Below the pieces are notes generated by a model that saw nothing but the letters and a program-made list of their open reading frames with translations, was not told the DNA's origin and ran no database searches. The position numbers and the translations under genes are program-made. From NCBI RefSeq assembly GCF_036227565.1, contig NZ_CP109460.1:4774001-4838000 (forward strand): a stretch of DNA of 64,000 nt, written 5' to 3'. The DNA comes from Streptomyces sp. NBC_01454. Its GTDB lineage: Bacteria > Actinomycetota > Actinomycetes > Streptomycetales > Streptomycetaceae. This document shows positions 23,488 to 31,156 of this stretch, in pieces. Position 1 is the stretch's first letter; each line of letters begins with the position of its first letter.

Positions 23488-25014
23488 ATGCCTGAAACAC
23501 CCACATACGTCGACCCCCGGCGCTGGAAAGCGCTGATATTCATCGCTCTCGCCCAGCTGATGGTCGTGCTCGACGCGACCATCGTGAACATCGCGCTGCC
23601 CTCCGCCCAGCAGGACCTCGGTATCACCGACGCCAACCGGCAGTGGGTGATCACCGCCTACGCACTGGCCTTCGGCGGGCTGTTGCTCTTCGGCGGGCGC
23701 ATCGCCGACCTGTGGGGGCGCAAGCGGACCTTCGTCACCGGACTCATCGGCTTCGCGGTCGCCTCCGCGCTCGGCGGGGCCGCGGCCGACCAGGCCATGC
23801 TGATGGGTGCGCGGGCGCTGCAGGGGGTCTTCGGCGCACTGCTGGCGCCGGCCGCGCTGTCCCTGCTGGCCGTGACGTTCACCGAGGCCAAGGAGCGCGC
23901 CAAGGCGTTCGGCATCTTCGGTGCGATCGCGGGCGGCGGCGGCGCCGTGGGCCTGATCCTCGGCGGGGTGCTGACCGAGTACCTGAACTGGCGCTGGACG
24001 TTCTTCGTGAACATCCCGTTCGCCGTGGTCGCCGCGACCGGTGCCCTGCTGGTCATCCGCGAGCCCGCGGAGAGCCGTAACACCTCCCGGCTGGACGTTC
24101 CCGGCGTCATCCTGGCCACCCTCGGCCTGGTCTCGCTGGTCTACGGCTTCACCCGCGCCGAGTCCGACGGCTGGCTGGCCGCCCCGACGCTCGGCCTGTT
24201 CGCCGCGGCCGTCGTGCTGCTGCTGACGTTCGTGCTGGTCGAGTCCAAGGTGAAGGCGCCGCTGCTGCCGCTGCGGGTGGTCGCGGACCGCAACCGCGCC
24301 GGCATCTACGCCTCGCTGGGTCTGGCCGTGATCGGCATGTTCGGTCTCTTCCTCTTCCTGACCTACTACCTGCAGATCGTGAAGGGCTACACCCCGGTGA
24401 CGACCGGTCTGGCCTTCCTGCCGATGATCGTCGGCATGATCACCGGCTCGACGCAGATCGGCGCCCGGCTGATGACCCGCGTCCGGCCGCGGCTGCTGAT
24501 GGCGCCCGGTTTCACGGTCGCCGCGCTCGGCATGCTGGTGCTGACCCAGATCGACCTGGACACGTCCTACCCCGCGCTGATCCTGCCCGGCTTCCTGCTG
24601 ATGGGTCTCGGCATGGGTACGGCGTTCATGCCGGCCATGTCGCTGGCCACGCACGGTGTCCAGCCGCGCGACGCCGGTGTCGCCTCCGCGATGGTCAACA
24701 CCTCGCAGCAGGTGGGCGGCGCGATCGGTACGGCCCTGCTGAACACCATCGCGGCCAGTGCCACCACCGCGTACGCCACCTCGCACGCGGCCGGTGCCCG
24801 CTCCCTCGACCTGCTCAAGCTCCAGGCGATGGTGCACGGCTACACCACCGCCATCTGGTGGGCGGTCGGCATCCTGGCCCTGGCGGGCGTGATCGCCTTC
24901 ACCTTCATCAACACCGGGCGGCCCGGCGGCGGTTCGCCGGTGGCGTCGTCGCAGGACGGCGAGGGCGCGGCGCTGGGCGAGGACGAGGTGCCGGTCCCGG
25001 TGATGGCGCACTGA
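23488..25014 (+). CDS. MFS exporter, DHA2/EmrB-QacA family
   Basis: About 508 residues with 14 predicted helices. Signatures are LMVVLDATIVNIALP in helix 1, GGRIADLWGRKR (motif A) in the first loop, and the GGVLTEYLNWRWTFFVNIP segment that follows helix 5. The C-terminus is acidic. AGGTGG precedes ATG 23488; a GTG at 23476 is possible. It lies downstream of a TetR gene in the same orientation and is convergent with a MarR gene. It most likely pumps out a toxic hydrophobic compound using the proton gradient. Confidence 0.92.
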   Translation: MPETPTYVDPRRWKALIFIALAQLMVVLDATIVNIALPSAQQDLGITDANRQWVITAYALAFGGLLLFGGRIADLWGRKRTFVTGLIGFAVASALGGAAADQAMLMGARALQGVFGALLAPAALSLLAVTFTEAKERAKAFGIFGAIAGGGGAVGLILGGVLTEYLNWRWTFFVNIPFAVVAATGALLVIREPAESRNTSRLDVPGVILATLGLVSLVYGFTRAESDGWLAAPTLGLFAAAVVLLLTFVLVESKVKAPLLPLRVVADRNRAGIYASLGLAVIGMFGLFLFLTYYLQIVKGYTPVTTGLAFLPMIVGMITGSTQIGARLMTRVRPRLLMAPGFTVAALGMLVLTQIDLDTSYPALILPGFLLMGLGMGTAFMPAMSLATHGVQPRDAGVASAMVNTSQQVGGAIGTALLNTIAASATTAYATSHAAGARSLDLLKLQAMVHGYTTAIWWAVGILALAGVIAFTFINTGRPGGGSPVASSQDGEGAALGEDEVPVPVMAH

Positions 25015-25139
25015 TCCCGTAGGGGTGGTGGGGCCACCTGGTCCCATGAGGGACGCTGGTCCCGTAGGGGTGGTGCGGTCGGGGGCGCTCGGAGCGTCGA
25101 CGTCTCCGGCCCACTCTTACCGCATTCCTACCTCGCTCC

Positions 25140-25250
25140 TACGTGCGCCAGGGTCGTCCCTTAGGTGTGCTGGGCCTGTCCCCGTACGTGCGCCGGGCTT
25201 GTCCCGTACGTGCGCCGGGCCTGTCCCGTACGTGTGCCGGGCTTTCCGGC
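25140..25250. repeat. five tandem copies of a 22-bp unit
   Basis: Units start at 25140, 25162, 25185, 25207 and 25229 and resemble TACGTGCGCCGGGCTTGTCC plus two bases; units 3 and 4 differ by one base. They sit between the convergent MFS and MarR genes. There are no spacers, so it is not a CRISPR array. A repeated TCCCGTAGGGGTGGTG pair lies just upstream, near 25015 and 25063. No gene is seen in 25015-25317. Confidence 0.85.
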
Positions 25251-25317
25251 CCGGCGCGCCGCCGCACCGCCTCGACCGCTCCACAGGTGCCGGGCTTCTT
25301 CCGGCTTCGCCGAACCG

Positions 25318-25815
25318 TCAGCGGAGCCAGGGGAGGTCGGCACCTTTCGGTTGCAGCCCCTCGGTCATGACCTGGCAGATCTCGGCGAGTTGAGCGACCT
25401 GCTCCGGGGAGAGCCGGTCGAAGATCGCGGCGCGTACGGCCGCGACATGGCCGGGGGCGGCCTTCTCCAGGACCCGCATCCCCTCGTCCGTGAGGTGGGC
25501 GTTCTGGCCCCGCTTGTCGGACGAGCAGTTCTCCCGCTGCACCCAGCCGTTCCGTTCCAGGCGCGCGATCGCGTGGGAGAGGCGGGAGCGGGTGATCTTG
25601 GCGTTCTGGGCCAGCTCGGTCATCCGCATCCGACGGCGGGGAGCGCGGGAGAGCTGGACGAGCAGGCCGTAATACACGTGCGGCATTCCGGCATCGCGCT
25701 GCAGCTGGCGGTCGAGGTGATCCTCCAGGAGCGTGGTGGCGTGCAGGTAGCACTGCCAGGCGTATTGCTCCTCGTCGCTGAGCCAGTGCGGCTCGGCTGC
25801 GGCTTCGCTGCTCAT
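25318..25815 (-). CDS. MarR-family transcriptional regulator
   Basis: 165 residues from ATG 25815; a GTG at 25824 is an alternative. The winged HTH is visible as RRMRMTELAQNAKITRSRLSH followed by the ARLERNGWVQRE recognition and wing region. Flanking helices for dimerisation are at both ends (DEEQYAWQCYLHA and the C-terminal SPEQVAQLAEICQ). It contains one cysteine in the wing (ENCSSDKRG), which could respond to oxidation, although that is only a possibility. The gene is convergent with the DHA2 exporter and its upstream region carries an AT-rich dyad. Confidence 0.88.
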   Translation of the reverse strand: MSSEAAAEPHWLSDEEQYAWQCYLHATTLLEDHLDRQLQRDAGMPHVYYGLLVQLSRAPRRRMRMTELAQNAKITRSRLSHAIARLERNGWVQRENCSSDKRGQNAHLTDEGMRVLEKAAPGHVAAVRAAIFDRLSPEQVAQLAEICQVMTEGLQPKGADLPWLR

Positions 25816-25842
25816 ACCATCCACTCTCTCACCACTCGGAGA

Positions 25843-25859
25843 GTTATTTAAGTTTTAAC
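25843..25859. promoter_or_regulatory. AT-rich dyad upstream of the MarR gene
   Basis: GTTATTTAAGTTTTAAC has matching ends GTTA/TAAC and an inner TTAA-GTT-TTAA. It is strikingly AT-rich in this genome and begins 28 bases upstream of the start codon, where a MarR protein would act on its own promoter. Confidence 0.5.
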
Positions 25860-26481
25860 AACGCCGTATGAGGACTTTCTGCGGCGAGGGAACGGCCAGG
25901 CATCGTCCCGATGTTGATCATCCCCGACGACTGATCATTGCCGATGCCTGAATGTTCACGCGTATCGGTCTACTGCCCAGTGTGACGCCGGGGAGTGGCG
26001 ATGACGGAAGTGCCGGCTCGCTTTCTCACCCCGCCGCCTTGGCCTCGCCATCTCGGGCACCGTACGCCGTCGTTCGGCTACGCACCGTGGTGGGCCGGTT
26101 CGCCTCGTGGCCGTGCGCAGCCCGGTGGTGCGGGGTGGGCGCGGTGCGATGTGGCCGCGTCGGCTGAGGGAGGGATGTGGCTGAACTCCGAGTCGTCGAG
26201 GGGGAGTTCGGGTACGGCTGCTCTCAACTTGCCGTTCAGGGTGGGAAGTTGGGTCCGCCGGCCGGCGGTGTCACGTGCCGGGGCGGGACGCCGGACACCC
26301 TGACGGTGACGTCAGGGTGGCCGGGCGGGCCGTGGAGGTGACCGACCCCGAGGTGGTCGCGCGCCATGCGGCGGAGGCGGCATGGCGGCGCCGGAGTCGT
26401 CCCGTCAATGACGGATGGAGCGTCAATGACGGATGAGTGGTGAGGGTTGGATGAGTGGTGAGGGCGGCTGCTCCCGGTGTC
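25860..26481. other. 622-base region without a convincing gene
   Basis: Two TGATCA palindromes occur near 25915-25937. Near the right end are two copies of CGTCAATGACGGATG (26403-26417, 26421-26435) and two of GGATGAGTGGTGAGGG (26431-26446, 26449-26464), placed just after the stop of the following minus-strand gene. A frame at 25995-26303 has no protein-like features. Confidence 0.4.
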
Positions 26482-27045
26482 TCAGTGGGTGGCGACCGGG
26501 AGGTCGTGGGGCCGGTGAGCCTTGTGGGGGCGGTGTTCGCCGTGCGGCTCGCGGACGCGGTGGGTGCGGAAGACGTAGAGCGAGACGACGAACATCACGG
26601 CGCCCATGGTGAAGCCGAAGGCGCACGACTTGAGGATGGCTTCCCCGCCGAGGCTGTAGCACCAGCCCAGCGAGCCGCCGAAGACCACCCCGTAGGCGAT
26701 CGCCCGGGTCTCGGTGAGCATGGACGACTGGAAGTGGGCCACCACCAGCCCGAGTGCCCCGGAGACCACGAACGCGGTCAGCCCGTACAGCATGGCCGGA
26801 CCGCCCTTGGTGCCGTCGGTGTGGGTGCGGAAGATGGTGAAGAGGCCGAAGGCGAGCGCGGTGATGATCGGCAGCGACACCTTCGCCGGGATGCGTCCGG
26901 GCATTCCCGCCATCCCGGTCGTTCCCGGGGCCCGCTGCGGGGAGCCGGCCCGGTCGGTGGCCTGGGTCGTCGCGCCGTGTTCGGTCTCCACGGTGCCGTG
27001 CGAGCGGGCGGCCCGTGCGCCGTGCCGCTGAGCGATCCGGTCCAT
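26482..27045 (-). CDS. hypothetical four-helix membrane protein
   Basis: 187 residues from ATG 27045, with GAGAGGAG six bases upstream. The first 50 residues are hydrophilic and probably cytoplasmic. Four hydrophobic segments follow (about 56-69, 84-104, 116-131 and 139-158), then a histidine- and arginine-rich tail REPHGEHRPHKAHRPH. I do not recognise a named family. Its position beside the GNAT gene and hrdD suggests it belongs to the stable genomic neighbourhood of hrdD. The histidine-rich tail could bind metal, but nothing else supports that. Confidence 0.65.
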   Translation of the reverse strand: MDRIAQRHGARAARSHGTVETEHGATTQATDRAGSPQRAPGTTGMAGMPGRIPAKVSLPIITALAFGLFTIFRTHTDGTKGGPAMLYGLTAFVVSGALGLVVAHFQSSMLTETRAIAYGVVFGGSLGWCYSLGGEAILKSCAFGFTMGAVMFVVSLYVFRTHRVREPHGEHRPHKAHRPHDLPVATH

Positions 27046-27202
27046 GACGGGCTCCTCTCGGTTGCCCCGCTGCCTCCTGTCCAGGCGACACCCGGGGGCC
27101 GTCCGCGTCAACCGGAGCGGCGGCAGGGGCCCGGCGGGCGGTCCGTCCCTGTCCGCTTGCGCCCGGCTTGTGCCCGACTTGTGCCGGACGGTGCGGGCCG
27201 GT

Positions 27203-27802
27203 TCAGCCCAGGTCCTTCTGGTACCAGGCCACGTCCCAGTAGCGGCCGAACTTGCGGCCCACCTCCGTGTACGTGCCGAGGTGCCGGAAGCCGAAACGGG
27301 TGTGGAGGCGGGTGGAGGTCTCGTTCGGCTGGGTGATCCCGGCGTAGGCGCGATGGACGTCCTCGTCGGCCAGCGCCTCGAACAGGGCCTTGTACAGCAG
27401 CGTGCCGACGCCCCGGCCGGTGGCGTGCGGCGCGCAGTAGACGGTGACCTCGACGGAGGGGGCGTAGGCGGCCTTCGGGCGGAACGCGCTGCTGGTCGCG
27501 TAACCGAGCAGGGCGCCTCCCGGGGGACCGGCGTCGGCGGCCGCGGGAGTGCCGCGGGAGCCGTCCGTCGGCCCGTTGTGCGGGTCTTTCGTCCGGTCTG
27601 TCGCCTCCTGGGCAACCAGAAGCCGGTGCGGGCCGTCTTGGGGGTGGGAGAGCAACCACGGGCGGCGCTGTTCGGGGGTGAAGGGTTCCGTGTCGAACGT
27701 GATGCAGGTCTCGCGAATGTAGTGATTGTAAAGATCGGTAAGGGCCGGCAGGTCCGCTTCGGTGCCCGCTGTGACCTGCACTTCCCCGTGTCCTTGCAGC
27801 AT
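27203..27802 (-). CDS. GNAT acetyltransferase, phosphinothricin acetyltransferase-like
   Basis: 199 residues from ATG 27802, with GGGAGGG upstream. It shows the Bar/Pat and YncA pattern: TEADLPALTDLYNHYI at the start, FDTEPFTPEQRRPWL, the acetyl-CoA loop HATGRGVGTLLYKAL, and GITQPNETSTRLHTRFGFRHLGTY before the C-terminus. A 25-residue glycine/proline-rich insert follows EATDRTKD and is absent from typical members. Such enzymes acetylate phosphinothricin, methionine sulfone or similar amino acids. A bialaphos-resistance gene of this kind is known beside hrdD in S. coelicolor, and the same divergent pairing is seen here. The substrate is not proven. Confidence 0.85.
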   Translation of the reverse strand: MLQGHGEVQVTAGTEADLPALTDLYNHYIRETCITFDTEPFTPEQRRPWLLSHPQDGPHRLLVAQEATDRTKDPHNGPTDGSRGTPAAADAGPPGGALLGYATSSAFRPKAAYAPSVEVTVYCAPHATGRGVGTLLYKALFEALADEDVHRAYAGITQPNETSTRLHTRFGFRHLGTYTEVGRKFGRYWDVAWYQKDLG

Positions 27803-27863
27803 GAGCCCTCCCTGGATGGCGTCGCAGGGTACTGCATGATCAGAAAAATAGCGGGGCGCCGCG

Positions 27864-27889
27864 GGAATTCTGTCCGGATTCCAGCCGTT
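27864..27889 (+). promoter_or_regulatory. SigR-type promoter of hrdD
   Basis: GGAAT at 27864-27868 and GTT at 27887-27889 are exactly 18 bases apart, matching the GGAAT-N18/19-GTT consensus of the thiol-stress sigma factor SigR. It lies 100 bases before the hrdD start. In S. coelicolor hrdD is a known SigR target, so the site is likely functional. Confidence 0.75.
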
Positions 27890-27989
27890 GTTTCCTTCGG
27901 ACGGGCCGCTCGGCAAGCATCGGCCTCCGATGGACGATCGGGCCCGCTCCACCGTCCCGCGACCGACTCATCGCAAAGGGAGCACACGC

Positions 27990-28991
27990 ATGGCAACCCG
28001 TGCCGTCGCCCGGCGTCAGGACAGCAGCAGCGCTTCTGACGGGGCCAACAGTGTTCGCGCAATAGGCGGGGAGATCGCCGACCGCGACCTGGTCGGCATG
28101 TACCTCGACGAGATCGCGCGTACACCACTCCTCGACGCCGCCAAGGAGGTCGAGCTGTCCCAGACCATCGAGGCGGGCGTCTACGCCCAGCAGATCCTGG
28201 ACGGGGAGGTCACCGACGGCAATGCCGCAGGTGCCAGCCCCGAGGAGCTGGAGGCGCTGGCCGGGGAGAGTGCCAGGGCCAAGGACGTCTTCATCCGCTC
28301 CAACCTCCGGCTGGTGGTCGCGGTCGCCCGCCGCTATCCGCGCGCCGGGCTGCCCCTGCTCGATCTGATCCAGGAGGGCAACGCCGGTCTGGTGCGTGCC
28401 GTGGAGAAGTTCGACTACGCCAAGGGCTTCAAGTTCTCGACGTATGCGACGTGGTGGATCCGCCAGGCCATCACCCGTTCCATCGCCGACCAGTCGCGCA
28501 CGATCCGGCTGCCCGTGCACCTCGTGGAGGAGCTGGGCCGGATACGCCGGGTGCAGCGCGAGTTCAACCGTGAGAACGGCCGTGACCCGGAGCCGGCGGA
28601 GGTCGCCGGCGAGCTGGGCTCCACGCCCGCCCGTGTCACCGACGTCCTCGACTGGGCGCGCGACCCGGTCAGCCTCAACATGTCGGTGGACGACGACGGC
28701 GACACCCAGTTCGGCGACCTGCTGGAGGACACCTCCGCGGCCTCGCCCGAGCAGTCCGTCCTGACGCTGCTGCGCAGCGAGGAGCTGGAGGACCTGATAG
28801 ACCGGCTCGACCACCGCACCGCCTCGATCATCAAGGCCCGCTACGGCATCGAGGACGGCCGTGAGCGCACCCTGACCGAGGTCGGCAAGCAGCACGGCCT
28901 GACCCGCGAGCGGATCCGCCAGATAGAGAAGCACGCGCTGCTGGAGCTGAAGCGGATGGCGCGCGACACCGGATTCGACGCGGCCGCATAG
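27990..28991 (+). CDS. hrdD: group 2 principal-like sigma factor HrdD
   Basis: 333 residues from ATG 27990, preceded by AAAGGGAG. Region 1.2 begins DLVGMYLDEIARTPLL; region 2 has SNLRLVVAVARRY, the core-binding LDLIQEGNAGL and the -10 recognition segment FSTYATWWIRQAITRSI; region 4 carries the -35 HTH TLTEVGKQHGLTRERIRQIE. Region 1.1 and the long nonconserved insert of HrdB are missing, which places it in group 2. The MATRAVARRQ start and the overall length match Streptomyces HrdD. It is non-essential in relatives and is linked to oxidative/thiol stress through SigR. It is divergent from the GNAT gene. Confidence 0.93.
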   Translation: MATRAVARRQDSSSASDGANSVRAIGGEIADRDLVGMYLDEIARTPLLDAAKEVELSQTIEAGVYAQQILDGEVTDGNAAGASPEELEALAGESARAKDVFIRSNLRLVVAVARRYPRAGLPLLDLIQEGNAGLVRAVEKFDYAKGFKFSTYATWWIRQAITRSIADQSRTIRLPVHLVEELGRIRRVQREFNRENGRDPEPAEVAGELGSTPARVTDVLDWARDPVSLNMSVDDDGDTQFGDLLEDTSAASPEQSVLTLLRSEELEDLIDRLDHRTASIIKARYGIEDGRERTLTEVGKQHGLTRERIRQIEKHALLELKRMARDTGFDAAA

Positions 28992-29036
28992 CCCGCGGGC
29001 GAGCGCGCCTGCCCGAGGCAGGACCTGTGGAGGATG

Positions 29037-29065
29037 AGCCCCGGTGCCGTTTCGGCGTCGGGGCT
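29037..29065 (+). terminator. hrdD terminator
   Basis: AGCCCCG and CGGGGCT form a 7-base stem with an inner GCC/GGC after a GT mismatch, loop GTTTC, followed by a T-containing tail. It begins 46 bases after the hrdD stop. Confidence 0.6.
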
Positions 29066-29290
29066 CTTGTGTGTCCGGGAGCCGGGCGGCCGGAAGCCGG
29101 GAGCCGGGGGCCAGAGGTCGGGAGGCGGGGGCAAAAGCGGGCGGCCGCCCTGCCATCCCCAGGCCGCAGGGCTCACCAAACCCGCCCGCCGCCGTCCCGC
29201 GCAATGTCCGTTTGAGTCTGCCTGAAGCCCACTTCCGTTTACTTTCTCGAACTCCGGGCGTAGCATCCAGCTGAAACCACAGGTTCGGGC

Positions 29291-30094
29291 ATGGAACGGA
29301 CACAGACGCAGATGTACGCACCGGAACGTCAGCAGGAGATCCTGCGGCTCGCCCGTGAAGGCGGGCGGGTCGATGTGCTCTCCCTGGCGGAGGAGTTCCA
29401 GGTCACCGCCGAGACCGTGCGGCGCGATCTGAAGGCGCTGGACCGGGCCGGTCTGGTGCGCAGGGTGCACGGCGGGGCCATTCCGGCCGGCCGCCTGGAC
29501 TTCGAGCCCGACCTCGCCGAGCGGGACGCCGTCGCCGCCGACGAGAAGCAGCGCATCGCCCGGGCCGCACTCGCCGAGCTCCCCGGGGGCGAGGGCGGTA
29601 TCGGCAGCTCCGGGAGCGTGATCCTGGACGCCGGTACGACCGCTGCCCGGCTCGCCGCCGAGATCCCGCTGGAGGCCGAGCTGACCGTCGTCACGCACGG
29701 CCTGCCGGTCGCCGCGCGGCTGGCCGACCACCCCGGCCTCACCCTCCATCTCGTGGGCGGCCGGATCCGGCACCGTACCCGGGCCGCGGTCGACGACTGG
29801 GCGCTGCGTGCCTACCGCGAGATCAATGCCGATGTGCTGTTCCTGGCGGCCAACGGCTTTTCCCCCGACGGCGGACTGACCACCCCCGACCTCGCGGAGG
29901 CCGCCGTGAAGCGGGCGCTGATCGCCGCCGCCCGCCGCGTCGTCCTCCTCGCCGACTCCGCCAAATTCGGGCAGACGCACTTCGCCCGCTTCGGCGAGCT
30001 GTCGGACGTGGACCTGCTCATCACCGACACCGGCCTGAGCCCCGACGACGCCCTCGCCATCGAGCGCGCGGGCACGGAAGTAGTACGCGCATGA
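29291..30094 (+). CDS. fruR: DeoR-family regulator of the fructose operon
   Basis: 267 residues. The N-terminal DeoR HTH is plain: APERQQEILRLAREGG, then SLAEEFQVTAETVRRDLKALD, with the RVHGGA signature right after. The sugar-phosphate sensor domain follows (LDAGTTAARLA, VVTHGLPVA, then LADSAKFGQ). ATG 29291 is used; ATG 29312 is possible. The stop overlaps fruK by four bases, so regulator and kinase are coupled. It should repress the operon until fructose 1-phosphate appears. In S. coelicolor the same fruR-fruK-fruA order is known. Confidence 0.88.
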   Translation: MERTQTQMYAPERQQEILRLAREGGRVDVLSLAEEFQVTAETVRRDLKALDRAGLVRRVHGGAIPAGRLDFEPDLAERDAVAADEKQRIARAALAELPGGEGGIGSSGSVILDAGTTAARLAAEIPLEAELTVVTHGLPVAARLADHPGLTLHLVGGRIRHRTRAAVDDWALRAYREINADVLFLAANGFSPDGGLTTPDLAEAAVKRALIAAARRVVLLADSAKFGQTHFARFGELSDVDLLITDTGLSPDDALAIERAGTEVVRA

Positions 30095-31038
30095 TCCTCA
30101 CCGTCACCCCCAACCCCAGCCTGGACCGTACGTACGAGATCCCGGCGCTGGACCGCGGGGCCGTGCTCCGGGCGACCGCCGACCGGATCGACCCCGGCGG
30201 CAAGGGCGTCAATGTCTCGCGGGCGGTCGCCGCGGCCGGACACCGCACGCTGGCCGTCCTGCCGCTGGGCGGTCCCGCCGGTGCGGCGCTGGCGGGGCTG
30301 CTGGGGGCCGAGGGCATCGAGGTGGCGAGGGTGCCGGTGGCGGGTCAGACCCGCTCCAACATCTCGGTCGCCGAGCCCGACGGCACCCTCACCAAGATCA
30401 ATGCGCCCGGGCCGGAGCTCACGCACGAGGAGTCGGAGGCGCTGCTGCGCAGGACCGGCGAGCGTTCGGCAGGAGTCGACTGGATCGCCTGCTGCGGCAG
30501 CCTGCCGCGCGGACTGGCGCCCGAGTGGTACGCGGAGCTGGTCGCCCGCGCCCACCGCGCCGGCGCCCGGATCGCCCTGGACACCTCGGGCCCGTCGCTG
30601 GTGGCGGCGCTGGGCGAACGCCCGGACGTCGTCAAGCCGAACGCCGAGGAGCTGGCGCAGGCCGTCGGCCGCCCGCTGGCGACCCTCGGCGACGCGGTCA
30701 AGGCCGCCGAGGAGCTGCGCGCCCGGGGTGCCCGCGCCGTCCTGGCCTCCCTCGGGGCGGACGGCCAGCTCCTGGTCGACGAGGACGGCGTCCACTACGG
30801 CAGTGCCCCGGTCGCCGCCGTCCGCAGCAATGTCGGCGCGGGCGACGCCTCGCTGGCCGGCTTTCTCACGGCGGGCGGCAGGGGACCGGCCGCGCTGGCC
30901 GCCGCGGTGGCGCACGGTGCGGCCGCCGTCCAGCTGCCCGGCAGCCTGATGCCGACGCCGGCCGATCTGGAGACGGCGGCGGTCACGGTCACCGGTGACG
31001 TCCCCCTCGACCGGCTGCTGACGGAGCCGTCGCCATGA
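30091..31038 (+). CDS. fruK: 1-phosphofructokinase
   Basis: 315 residues of the PfkB sugar-kinase family. It phosphorylates fructose 1-phosphate to fructose 1,6-bisphosphate in the cytoplasm, after fructose uptake by FruA. Motifs are TPNPSLDRTYEI at the start, the GGKGVNVSRA substrate motif (37-46), KPNAEELAQ (182-190) and the anion-hole/catalytic motif GAGD at 249-252 with Asp252 as base. Length is normal. Its ATG overlaps the fruR stop by four bases and fruA follows after 118 bases on the same strand. Confidence 0.93.
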   Translation: MILTVTPNPSLDRTYEIPALDRGAVLRATADRIDPGGKGVNVSRAVAAAGHRTLAVLPLGGPAGAALAGLLGAEGIEVARVPVAGQTRSNISVAEPDGTLTKINAPGPELTHEESEALLRRTGERSAGVDWIACCGSLPRGLAPEWYAELVARAHRAGARIALDTSGPSLVAALGERPDVVKPNAEELAQAVGRPLATLGDAVKAAEELRARGARAVLASLGADGQLLVDEDGVHYGSAPVAAVRSNVGAGDASLAGFLTAGGRGPAALAAAVAHGAAAVQLPGSLMPTPADLETAAVTVTGDVPLDRLLTEPSP

Positions 31039-31156
31039 CCGCCGACCGCGGAGCCGGGCGCATCACCGCCGCTCGCCCCGCCGGTGCCTGCCCCCAGCCA
31101 CCCCCCGTTCCGTCCCCACCGCCCCCACGGCGGTGCCGCGCGCAAGGGAGCCCGCG

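Noticed and set aside
25140..25250. CRISPR-like array
   Set aside because: Units are adjacent with no spacers, and no cas gene is in the window.
25995..26303. 102-residue frame in the gap after the MarR gene
   Set aside because: Composition is arginine/proline/glycine-rich without motif, and no ribosome site is convincing.
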